42,680 nucleotides of DNA from positions 1 through 42,680 of the forward strand of contig CALVRV010000012.1 of NCBI GenBank assembly GCA_944358865.1, given 5' to 3'. Below, one piece after another: positions 28,776 through 36,641 of the stretch (the stretch's first letter is position 1; each line of letters opens with the position of its first letter). The stretch is from an uncultured Bacilli bacterium. Its GTDB lineage: Bacteria > Bacillota_I > Bacilli_A > RFN20 > CAG-826. Both the position numbers and the translations under genes were made by a program. Under the pieces are notes generated by a model. That model was not told the origin of the DNA and ran no database searches. It saw nothing but the letters and a program-made list of their open reading frames with translations.

Positions 28776-29864
28776 ATGAGTGAAGAATTAAAACAAGAAG
28801 TTGCAGTAGAAGAAAAAGTCGAAGAAACTGCGAAAACTGAAGAAGCACCTGCTAGTGAAATGGCAAGTGTTATGCATGATCCAGATGCTCCAATTATTAC
28901 AATGAAAAAATTGTTAGAAGCTGGCGCGCATTTTGGTCATCCTACCAAAAAATGGAACCCAAAAATGAAAAAATACATTTATGGTTCTAGAAATGGTGTC
29001 TACATTATTGATTTAACTAAAACAGTTGAATGTATCAATACTGCTTATGCCGCTTTAAAAGATATTGTTGATAAAGGTGGTAAAGTATTATTTGTCGGTA
29101 CTAAAAAACAATGTCAAGAAGCAGTTGAAGCTGAAGCCTTAAGAAGTGGTTCTTTTTACATCACAAATAGATGGTTAGGTGGTACATTAACTAATTTTAA
29201 AACCATTCAATCTCGTATTCGTTACTTAAAAGAATTAGAAAGAAGAGATGAAGATGGCGAATTAGATTTATTAAACAAAAAAGAAGCTGCTGATTTAAGA
29301 AAAGAAAAAGACAAATTAAATAAAAACTTATTGGGTATCAAAGAAATGAGAAAAGCACCTAATGCTTTATTTATTGTTGACCCACATAGTGAAAATATCG
29401 CTATTAAAGAAGCTCATAAATTGCATATCCCAGTATTTGGAATTGTCGATACTAACTCTGATCCAGATGAAATCGATTATCCAATTCCTGCTAATGATGA
29501 TGCAATTAGATCTATCGCTTTAATTCTTGCTGTTATGGCAGACGCTGTTGTGGAAAGCAAAGGCGGAATTCCAGTTGTCGCATATACTAAAGATGAAGGT
29601 GATGAAGTGACAATGAAAGATGCCATTAAACAAGCCGATAAAGAAAACCAAGAAAAATTAGCAAGAATTCGTGCTGAAAGAAAAGCTCGTCAAGAACGTT
29701 TTGAAAAAGAACAAGCTGAAAGAGCCAAAGCTCGTGCAGCAAGAGAAGAAGAAGATAAACAATTAGAAAAAGAAGCAGCCAGCAAAGCTAAAAAAACTAA
29801 AAAAGCTGTAGCTAAAGCTGAAGAAACTCCAACTGAAGAAAAAGTTGAAGAAAAAGGAGAATAA
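28776..29864 (+). CDS. rpsB: 30S ribosomal protein S2, with long N- and C-terminal extensions
   Basis: S2 binds the 30S shoulder late in assembly. The protein has 362 aa against about 230-260 in most bacteria. The standard core begins near residue 42 ([22 protein letters not shown]) and runs to about 265 (GGIPVVAY). Before it lie about 41 mostly acidic residues; after it lie about 90 charged, Ala/Lys/Glu-rich residues that should form a long helix or disordered tail. AAGGAGG 9 nt before the first ATG supports the long N-terminus. It is followed by tsf after 1 nt, the universal pair. Confidence 0.95.
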   Translation: MSEELKQEVAVEEKVEETAKTEEAPASEMASVMHDPDAPIITMKKLLEAGAHFGHPTKKWNPKMKKYIYGSRNGVYIIDLTKTVECINTAYAALKDIVDKGGKVLFVGTKKQCQEAVEAEALRSGSFYITNRWLGGTLTNFKTIQSRIRYLKELERRDEDGELDLLNKKEAADLRKEKDKLNKNLLGIKEMRKAPNALFIVDPHSENIAIKEAHKLHIPVFGIVDTNSDPDEIDYPIPANDDAIRSIALILAVMADAVVESKGGIPVVAYTKDEGDEVTMKDAIKQADKENQEKLARIRAERKARQERFEKEQAERAKARAAREEEDKQLEKEAASKAKKTKKAVAKAEETPTEEKVEEKGE

Positions 29865-29865
29865 C

Positions 29866-30744
29866 ATGGCATCAAGCAATTTAATTGAATTAATTAAAAA
29901 ACTTCGTGAACTTACTGGTGCAGGTATGATGGATTGTAAAAATGCACTTGAAGCTAACGATTTAGATTTAGACAAAGCTGGCGATTATCTTAGAGAAAAA
30001 GGTATTGCCAAAGCTGCTAAAAAAGCAGAAAGAATTGCTGCTGAAGGATTAAGTGATGTCGCTACTTGTCCAAAATGTGGTAAATGCGTTGTCTTAGAAG
30101 TAAACTGTGAAACAGACTTTGTCGCTCGTGGTGATGATTTTAAAAAATTAGTCAGTGATACTGCTGATGTAATCTTAAAAAATGAACCAGCTAATTTAGA
30201 ACAAGCAAAAGATTTATGCAAAGAATTATATACTGAAGCAACAGTGCGTATTGGTGAAAAATTAGATCTAAGAAGATTTGATTTATTAAAACCTACTGAC
30301 ACTCAAGTTTTAGGAACATACATCCATATGGGTGGAAAAATTGCTGTAGCAGTTGTTTTAAGTGGTGGTGATAAAGAATTCGCAGAACAATTAGCGATGC
30401 ACATTGCTGCTAATTCACCAAAATATGTTAATCCAAGTGATATACCAAGCGAAGTAATTGAAAAGGAAACCGCTATTCAAATTGAAGCAAGCAAAACTGA
30501 TCCTAAACTTGCTAACAAACCTGAAAATATTTTAAGAAATATTATTAAAGGTAAAGTTGATAAAATTTTATTTGAATCGGTACTAAGTGAACAACCATAC
30601 TTATTAGATGATTCTAAAAAAGTTGGTCAAGTACTTAGTGAAAATAAAGTTGAAGTTGTTAAATTTGTTCGTTACCAAGTTGGTGAAGGTATTGAAAAAA
30701 GACAAGATGACTTTGCAAAAGAGGTCATGGAACAAGCAAAATAA
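29866..30744 (+). CDS. tsf: Elongation factor Ts, with an added cysteine cluster
   Basis: EF-Ts recycles EF-Tu by GDP release. The start is set at 29866, giving 292 aa; upstream in-frame codons belong to rpsB. The N-terminal UBA-like part holds KLRELTGAGMMDCKNAL, and the catalytic NCETDFVAR motif is at residues 80-88. Just before it this protein has TCPKCGKC (C68, C71, C74), with C81 in the motif. Most EF-Ts have no cysteines at the first three places. A GGAG site within the end of rpsB precedes the ATG. A terminator follows before pyrH. Confidence 0.96.
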   Translation: MASSNLIELIKKLRELTGAGMMDCKNALEANDLDLDKAGDYLREKGIAKAAKKAERIAAEGLSDVATCPKCGKCVVLEVNCETDFVARGDDFKKLVSDTADVILKNEPANLEQAKDLCKELYTEATVRIGEKLDLRRFDLLKPTDTQVLGTYIHMGGKIAVAVVLSGGDKEFAEQLAMHIAANSPKYVNPSDIPSEVIEKETAIQIEASKTDPKLANKPENILRNIIKGKVDKILFESVLSEQPYLLDDSKKVGQVLSENKVEVVKFVRYQVGEGIEKRQDDFAKEVMEQAK

Positions 30745-30754
30745 ATTAATAATT

Positions 30755-30785
30755 AAAGAAACACAATTTCGTGTTTCTTTTTTTT
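30755..30785 (+). terminator. tsf terminator
   Basis: AAAGAAACAC (30755-30764) and GTGTTTCTTT (30771-30780) form a perfect 10-bp stem with a 6-nt loop and an eight-T run. pyrH begins 13 nt later, with no room for a separate promoter, so some read-through must be used. Confidence 0.88.
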
Positions 30786-30798
30786 AAGGAGTTATTAA

Positions 30799-31515
30799 AT
30801 GTTATATAAAAGAATATTATTAAAAATTAGTGGTGAGTCTATTGCTGACAAAACAAAAAATCAAACTTTGAATTGTGAAAAACTTCAAAACATTGCTACA
30901 ACCATTAAATTTTTAATCGATGAAGGGGTTCAAGTTGGTGTTGTTATTGGTGCAGGCAATATTTGGAGAGGCAAATTTGCTTCAAAATTAAATATTGAGC
31001 CCGCTCAAGCTGATTATATGGGAATGCTTGGTACAATAATTAATGCAGTCGCCCTAACTAATGCTTTAAAAAAGATTGGAACAGATTCAATTACGATGTC
31101 TGCGATTAGCATTGATCCTATTACCATTCCTTTTGATGAACATTTAGCAAAACAATATCTTAGTGAAAACAAAGTTGTTGTTTTTGGAGGGGGTACAGGT
31201 AAACCATTTTTTACTACAGATACCGCTGCTACATTACGCGCTATTCAAGTTGATGCAGATGCTATTTGTATGGCTAAATATGGTGTTGATGGAGTTTATA
31301 CAAGTGATCCAAATAAAGATCCTAACGCTAAATTTTTACAAAAATTAACATTTAATCAAATATTAGAACAAAACCTTCAAGTAATGGATATTTCTGCAAT
31401 AGAACTAATAAAAGATAAAGATATTATTGTTAGAGTATTCAATATGGATAATCCTAAAAATATTGAAAAAGTGGTAAAAGATGAAAATATTGGTACAATA
31501 ATAACAAGGAGCTAA
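30799..31515 (+). CDS. pyrH: UMP kinase
   Basis: PyrH phosphorylates UMP to UDP, a gateway to UTP and CTP and so to cell wall and lipid precursors. The 238-aa protein is of normal length. Motifs of the amino acid kinase fold are RILLKISGES at the N-terminus, GAGNIWRGK near residue 52, FFTTDTAATLRA near 138 and DGVYTSDPNKDP near 162. AAGGAG precedes the ATG and lies right at the end of the tsf terminator. frr follows after 6 nt. Confidence 0.96.
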   Translation: MLYKRILLKISGESIADKTKNQTLNCEKLQNIATTIKFLIDEGVQVGVVIGAGNIWRGKFASKLNIEPAQADYMGMLGTIINAVALTNALKKIGTDSITMSAISIDPITIPFDEHLAKQYLSENKVVVFGGGTGKPFFTTDTAATLRAIQVDADAICMAKYGVDGVYTSDPNKDPNAKFLQKLTFNQILEQNLQVMDISAIELIKDKDIIVRVFNMDNPKNIEKVVKDENIGTIITRS

Positions 31516-31521
31516 TTAAAT

Positions 31522-32067
31522 ATGGATGAACTTGCAAATGAAGCCAAATTAAATATGGAGAAGTCAATTGACTCTTATAAAACTAGTTTAAACACTTTAA
31601 GAACTGGTAGAGCAAACGCTGCTATTCTAGATTCTGTTCGCGTTGATTATTATGGTACACCAACTCCACTTAATCAAATTTCTGCTGTTTCAGTAGTGGA
31701 AGGAAAACAACTTGTCGTCAAACCATATGATAAAAATGATTTAAAATCTATAGTTGCAGCAATAAATGCCGCAAATATTGGTTTAGTACCTGTTAATGAT
31801 GGACAAGTAGTTAGATTAAATATTCCACCTTTAACAGAAGATCGAAGAAAAGAAATTGTCAAGCAAGCAAGAAAATTTGCTGAAGAATGTAAAGTAGCCA
31901 TTCGTAATATTAGAAGAGATTATATTTCTATTATTAAAGACGACGAAGAATTTAGTGAAGATTATCAAAAGAAGGTCGAAAAAGAAATTCAAGATGTTAC
32001 TGATCAATCAATTAAAAAAGTTGATGAGATAACCAAAGAAAAAGAAAAAGAAATTATGGCAATTTAA
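31522..32067 (+). CDS. frr: Ribosome recycling factor
   Basis: RRF splits post-termination ribosomes together with EF-G. The 181-aa protein shows the three-helix bundle pattern with LRTGRANAAILDSVRVDYYG in two adjacent parts, NIPPLTEDRRKEIVKQARK and a Lys/Glu-rich C-terminal helix. AAGGAG precedes the ATG. It ends the rpsB-tsf-pyrH-frr block with a terminator just after the stop, so uppS has its own promoter here. Confidence 0.97.
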   Translation: MDELANEAKLNMEKSIDSYKTSLNTLRTGRANAAILDSVRVDYYGTPTPLNQISAVSVVEGKQLVVKPYDKNDLKSIVAAINAANIGLVPVNDGQVVRLNIPPLTEDRRKEIVKQARKFAEECKVAIRNIRRDYISIIKDDEEFSEDYQKKVEKEIQDVTDQSIKKVDEITKEKEKEIMAI

Positions 32068-32091
32068 AAGTAGGTGCAAGCCTACTTTTTT
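32068..32091 (+). terminator. frr terminator
   Basis: AAGTAGG (32068-32074) and CCTACTT (32081-32087) pair over a 6-nt loop, followed by T residues. It begins one base after the frr stop codon. Confidence 0.85.
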
Positions 32092-32179
32092 ATTAAATTA
32101 TTCTTTTATAGTAATATTTTCATATTATAAGTGTGTATTTAGTTTTATTTTTGCAAGTATTTTTATATAAAACCAAATA

Positions 32180-32199
32180 AAAATAGTTTATACTATTTT
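32180..32199. promoter_or_regulatory. 20-bp palindrome over the uppS -10 box
   Basis: AAAATAGT (32180-32187) and ACTATTTT (32192-32199) form a perfect palindrome around TTAT, ending one base before the uppS ATG. The -10 box TATACT (32189-32194) lies in its centre. A start about 7 nt after the box falls at the ATG, so the mRNA would be leaderless and the palindrome would act as DNA, not as an RNA hairpin. A repressor operator is a reasonable inference. The -35 region has no good match. Confidence 0.5.
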
Positions 32200-32200
32200 C

Positions 32201-32914
32201 ATGGTTGAAAATCAATTGACACATATTGCTTTTATTATGGATGGTAATGGCCGTTGGGCAAAGAAAAAAGGTTTGCCTAGAACTTTAGGGCATAAGGCTG
32301 GCTGTGACATTATTAGTGATATCTATCATCATTGCTATAATAGTGGAATTAAAATTATGTCTTTGTTTGCTTTTTCAACACAAAATTGGAATCGTCCTAA
32401 ACAAGAAGTTTCTCTTTTATTTAAATATTTAGAAAATTTTTTTAAAAAAGAAATTGATAATATGATACATGATAAAACATGTATTCGTGTCAGCGGTGAT
32501 TATTCTAAATTACCAAAAAAGACTGTAAATATTATTAATCAAGCCATAAAAAAGACTAAGGATTTTCATAATTTTACTTTTAACATTTGTTTAAATTATG
32601 GTGGGATGGAAGATATTATTCAAGCTTGCAAAAACATCATTAACGAAATAAATGATAATAATCTAGATATAAACACGATTGATATTAATAATTTTAATAA
32701 TTATTTATATAGTAAAGATTTACCGCCAATTGATTTATTAATTAGAACAGGTGGAGAAATTAGAGTATCTAATTTTATGTTATATCAACTAGCTTATGCT
32801 GAATTAATGTTTGTGGACACTTTATGGCCTGATTTTAATTGCGATATTTTAGATCAATGTATAGACAAATATTACCATCGTAAAAGAACATTTGGAGCAA
32901 TAAAAGATGAATAA
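32201..32914 (+). CDS. uppS: Undecaprenyl diphosphate synthase (isoprenyl transferase)
   Basis: UppS makes the C55 lipid carrier used for peptidoglycan and other wall polymers by adding isopentenyl units to farnesyl diphosphate. The 237-aa protein carries IMDGNGRWA with catalytic D14 (residues 12-20), the FAFSTQNWNRP segment and LLIRTGGE followed by RVSNFMLYQ. The last reads RTGGE in place of the usual RTSGE, a small departure. No Shine-Dalgarno site is present. It heads uppS-cdsA-dxr-rseP-polC and overlaps cdsA by 8 nt. dxr, two genes on, supplies the same isoprenoid route. Confidence 0.94.
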   Translation: MVENQLTHIAFIMDGNGRWAKKKGLPRTLGHKAGCDIISDIYHHCYNSGIKIMSLFAFSTQNWNRPKQEVSLLFKYLENFFKKEIDNMIHDKTCIRVSGDYSKLPKKTVNIINQAIKKTKDFHNFTFNICLNYGGMEDIIQACKNIINEINDNNLDINTIDINNFNNYLYSKDLPPIDLLIRTGGEIRVSNFMLYQLAYAELMFVDTLWPDFNCDILDQCIDKYYHRKRTFGAIKDE

Positions 32915-33956
32915 AAGAAGAAAAATAAATACTGACACGCTTATTAATGAATTTAAGCCTAATGAAGTTACAAAAGAACAAAAAGCGTCTTTAAAAACAC
33001 GAATAATTACTTCTATTATTGGTGTCGCTATTGTTTTACCTTGTATTTTTTTAGGTGAGTGGCCATTTTTTATTTTAGTTATTCTTATTGGTGGTTTAGG
33101 TGCTTGGGAATTAGTTCATTGCGCAAAAAAACATTACAATATTTTACTTTATATTGTGACAATTATAATGGTTTTATTTTTAGCAACCTATCCATTTTAT
33201 CGTAATTTAATTTTTGAAGATACATATTATAATGGAACGATTTATTCTGTCTTTAATAATATTTATATGTCTGCCTTTATTATTTTAATTGGGGCAATAC
33301 TTTGTTTTTCTTTGGTGTTAATCGATAAAAATTTTGAAGTAAGAGATGCAGCCTACATTTTTGCTTTTGGTGTTATCTTGGGTTTAGGTGTTCAATGCTT
33401 GATGTTTTTAAGATATTATCCTTTATGGGAATATTATCTTTCTAGTGGGTTAGATGTTACACCTAATCCTAGTTATGATTATGCTGAAAGTGCTTCATTA
33501 TTAATATTAGTTGTTGCAGGTTCTTTTTTAAGTGATACCGGTGCTTATTTTACTGGAATGTTTTTTGGAAAAAATAAAATTAACGAAAGAATATCTCCTA
33601 AAAAAACTTGGGAAGGATTTATTGGGGGAACAATTACTTCTTTTGTTTTTATAATGCTATTTGGTCTTATACTTGCCGCTTATGATCATCCTATAATTGA
33701 AGCTTTTGATTTAGAGCATTGGTATTATTTATTAATTGTTGCTTTAATTATACCTTGTGTCAGCGCTTTAGGTGATTTTATATTTTCTAGTATTAAACGA
33801 TATTATGGTATTAAAGATTTTGGTTTTATTTTGCCAGGGCACGGTGGTATTTTAGATCGTATTGATTCAGTCTTATTTGCGTCAATGTGTTCTGCAATAT
33901 TAATTACCATATTTAATGCAATAATCACGAATAATTGGGAAAATTTATTTGTTTAA
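32907..33956 (+). CDS. cdsA: Phosphatidate cytidylyltransferase (CDP-diglyceride synthase)
   Basis: CdsA turns phosphatidic acid and CTP into CDP-diacylglycerol, the branch point of phospholipid synthesis, in the membrane. The 349-aa protein is longer than the usual 260-290 because of about 35 charged N-terminal residues and long loops. Several membrane helices lead to the signature, read here as SSIKRYYGIKD and then PGHGGILDRIDS near residue 310. GGAG precedes the ATG. It overlaps the end of uppS by 8 nt and is followed 1 nt after its stop by dxr. Confidence 0.94.
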   Translation: MNKRRKINTDTLINEFKPNEVTKEQKASLKTRIITSIIGVAIVLPCIFLGEWPFFILVILIGGLGAWELVHCAKKHYNILLYIVTIIMVLFLATYPFYRNLIFEDTYYNGTIYSVFNNIYMSAFIILIGAILCFSLVLIDKNFEVRDAAYIFAFGVILGLGVQCLMFLRYYPLWEYYLSSGLDVTPNPSYDYAESASLLILVVAGSFLSDTGAYFTGMFFGKNKINERISPKKTWEGFIGGTITSFVFIMLFGLILAAYDHPIIEAFDLEHWYYLLIVALIIPCVSALGDFIFSSIKRYYGIKDFGFILPGHGGILDRIDSVLFASMCSAILITIFNAIITNNWENLFV

Positions 33957-33957
33957 T

Positions 33958-35118
33958 ATGAAAGATATTATTTTATTAGGTGCATCTGGAAGTATTGGAA
34001 AACAAACCATAGATATTATAAAAAAAGATTTAAGTTCATTTAATCTAATTGGTGTATCTGTTTTTAATAATTTTTTATATTTAAAGCAACTTTTGCATGA
34101 ATTTTCAACAATTCGCTATGCATTTTTAAAAGATGATGATATTAAAAACCAATTAAAAATAGAATATCCTAATGTTAATTTTTATTCTTTAGAAGATGGT
34201 TTCAATAATTTTATTGACCATTTAAAAGGTGATATTTTAGTTAATGCTTTAATGGGTTTTAGTGGCCTTTATCCATCAATTTTTGCTATTAAAAATAATA
34301 TGATTTTAGCTTTAGCTAATAAAGAAAGTTTAGTTGTTGGTGGGGAATATATTAATCAATTATTGAAAGATTCTAAAAGTAAAATCTATCCTATTGATAG
34401 CGAACATTCTGCCATATATAAATGTCTAAAACAAAAAAATGATAATGTTAAAAAAATAATTTTAACTGCCTCAGGTGGCGCTTTTAGGAATTTATCAAGA
34501 GATCAATTAAAAGATGTTACAAAAAAAGATGCGTTAAATCATCCAACATGGTCAATGGGTAAAAGAATTACTCTTGATAGCGACACGATGATGAATAAAT
34601 GTTTTGAAATTATCGAAGCCCACTATTTATTTAAAATGTCTTATGATAAAATAGGTGTTATTCTCCATGATGAATCTATGATTCATTCAATGGTAGAATA
34701 TCTTGACAATACATATCTTGCTGAAATTAATAAGCCTGATATGCATAATCCTATTGCCTATGCTTTATATGAATCGAATTATCCTTGCGATTTATATAAA
34801 AATAGTGATTACCATAAATTTGGAAATTATCATTTTCATTTATTAGATGAAGAAAGATTTCCGCTTATAAAATTAGCAAAAGATGTTATTGAAAATAAAG
34901 GCATTTATGGTTGTGTTTTAAATGCTTGCGATGAAGAATGTTGTTTTGCTTTTTTAAATGATGAAATATCGTTTTTACAAATTGAAGAAATAATATTTAC
35001 TGTTATGTCAAAAATAAAAAACGATGAATTTATCTTAAATTATGATTTATATGAAAAATATGATTATCAAGCAAGACAATTAACAAGAAAAATAATTAAA
35101 CAGATTGGAGTTAAATAA
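33958..35118 (+). CDS. dxr: 1-deoxy-D-xylulose 5-phosphate reductoisomerase
   Basis: Dxr performs the first committed step of the MEP isoprenoid pathway, using NADPH and a divalent metal. The start is placed at the ATG 33958, one base after the cdsA stop, giving 386 aa and the typical MKDIILLGASGSIG start. A TTG three codons upstream is less likely. The NADPH-binding GASGSIG, the substrate loop LTASGGAF, and HPTWSMGKRITLDSDTMMNK with its metal and phosphate ligands are all present. No strong ribosome site is seen, so coupling with cdsA is likely. It shows that this organism makes isoprenoids by the MEP route. It overlaps rseP by one base. Confidence 0.95.
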   Translation: MKDIILLGASGSIGKQTIDIIKKDLSSFNLIGVSVFNNFLYLKQLLHEFSTIRYAFLKDDDIKNQLKIEYPNVNFYSLEDGFNNFIDHLKGDILVNALMGFSGLYPSIFAIKNNMILALANKESLVVGGEYINQLLKDSKSKIYPIDSEHSAIYKCLKQKNDNVKKIILTASGGAFRNLSRDQLKDVTKKDALNHPTWSMGKRITLDSDTMMNKCFEIIEAHYLFKMSYDKIGVILHDESMIHSMVEYLDNTYLAEINKPDMHNPIAYALYESNYPCDLYKNSDYHKFGNYHFHLLDEERFPLIKLAKDVIENKGIYGCVLNACDEECCFAFLNDEISFLQIEEIIFTVMSKIKNDEFILNYDLYEKYDYQARQLTRKIIKQIGVK

Positions 35119-36641
35119 TGCCAGGTTGGTTAAGTACTATTTTACAAATTATCTTATTTATTGTCTGTCTTTCAACACTTGTTTTAGTTCATGAGGCTGG
35201 CCATCTTGCTGCCGCTAAAGCATTTGGTGTTTATTGCGATGATTTTTCAATTGGTTTTGGTAAAGCCTTTCTTCATAAAAGAAGAAAAAATGGCGAAACA
35301 TATTTTTCTTTACGTGTCGTGCCTTTTGGTGGATATGTCTCAATGGCTAGCGATGAAGGAGAAATTGAAGAAGGCAAATTCATAAATAAAGAAAGAACTA
35401 TTAACGGAATTAAAAAATGGAAATCCGCTATTATCATGAGTGCGGGTATTATTATGAATATAGTTTTATCTATATTGTTATTTTATATTTATAATCAATG
35501 TTTTATTACTGTTAATGTTCCTTATATTAACGCTTTTAGTGCTTTAGAAAATACTCCTGCTTGGAATGCAGGAATAACAACTTATGATCCTAAAACTGGA
35601 GAAGGGGATTTTGCAAGTGTCAGTGTTGATCCTCGTTATCCAAATAATGGTGAACAGATATGGTATTATTCTTTAGATTCTCTAGTGTATTATGAAGATG
35701 GTACTAGTGAGCCAATCGCTGTTACAGTGCATCAAAATCAAGCTACAATTAGCAACACTAATTTTGATAATTTATTTCATTATTATTTATTAAAAGAACT
35801 TGAGGTTAATTATCAAATCGAAGGACAAAGTGAACCTATTCCAATTACAAGACAAGTCGCTGATTTTGAAAATGAAATTACCTTTGAAACTGAAAATATT
35901 TCTCATTTAGTAATTAATTTTCCTACTTTTTCTCCTAAAAAAGGAAGCTATTATTGTTCTTATTGTCATGAAACTTTTAATCAAGAAAATAACAATATTA
36001 ATGAACTAGAATTTACTACTCAAGACGGGACAATTATTATTAATTATAATGACATTTCTAATTACGAAACTTATTATGCTCGACATAAGAATTGTCCTTA
36101 TATGGAAGGCAACGATAAATTAACTTTACCAGGATCTGTTTCAATTAACGCTGAAGGCAGTGTTAAAACAATGACTCTTAATTTAAATCAAGATAAAACA
36201 GGTTTTGAATCAAGTGGTTTATCATTATTTAAAACTGAACATTGGCAAGACTTTGGTGAAGCCTGGACTAATGCTTTTGTTCAATTTGGTGAAGGTGCGG
36301 GTTTAATTTTTAGAACTCTAGGTGGATTATTTGTAGGCCAAGGCTGGGAAAATGTTGGTTCAATTGTTTCAATATATACTTCTACCTCTTCAATATTAAG
36401 TGATATGGGTGTTTCTTATTTTATTTATTATTGGGGATTAATAAGTGTAAACCTTGCAATTTTTAATCTTTTGCCATTCCCTGGTCTTGATGGCTGGCAA
36501 CTTTTAGTTATTGCAATAGAAGGAATAAGTCGTAAAAAAGTTCCAGAAAAAGCTAAATCAATTATGTCTTTTATAGGAATGGCTTTATTATTTGGCTTAA
36601 TGATTATTTTAATTATTAAAGATATCGTGGGGTTATTTTAA
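35118..36641 (+). CDS. rseP: RseP/RasP-type site-2 zinc metalloprotease with an extra CxxC...HxxC segment
   Basis: This intramembrane protease cleaves anti-sigma factors and leftover signal peptides. It has 507 aa against about 420 in Bacillus RasP. Catalytic HEAGH is at residues 25-29 in the first membrane helix, and the third metal ligand D458 lies in LPFPGLDGW. The outside PDZ region (about 130-370) is enlarged and contains YYCSYCHETF with C280, C283 and H284, then HKNC with H323 and C326. These could bind a zinc ion. The C-terminus has two more helices. GGAG precedes the ATG, which overlaps the dxr stop by one base. proS, usual between rseP and polC, is missing; polC overlaps by one base. 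Confidence 0.93.
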   Translation: MPGWLSTILQIILFIVCLSTLVLVHEAGHLAAAKAFGVYCDDFSIGFGKAFLHKRRKNGETYFSLRVVPFGGYVSMASDEGEIEEGKFINKERTINGIKKWKSAIIMSAGIIMNIVLSILLFYIYNQCFITVNVPYINAFSALENTPAWNAGITTYDPKTGEGDFASVSVDPRYPNNGEQIWYYSLDSLVYYEDGTSEPIAVTVHQNQATISNTNFDNLFHYYLLKELEVNYQIEGQSEPIPITRQVADFENEITFETENISHLVINFPTFSPKKGSYYCSYCHETFNQENNNINELEFTTQDGTIIINYNDISNYETYYARHKNCPYMEGNDKLTLPGSVSINAEGSVKTMTLNLNQDKTGFESSGLSLFKTEHWQDFGEAWTNAFVQFGEGAGLIFRTLGGLFVGQGWENVGSIVSIYTSTSSILSDMGVSYFIYYWGLISVNLAIFNLLPFPGLDGWQLLVIAIEGISRKKVPEKAKSIMSFIGMALLFGLMIILIIKDIVGLF

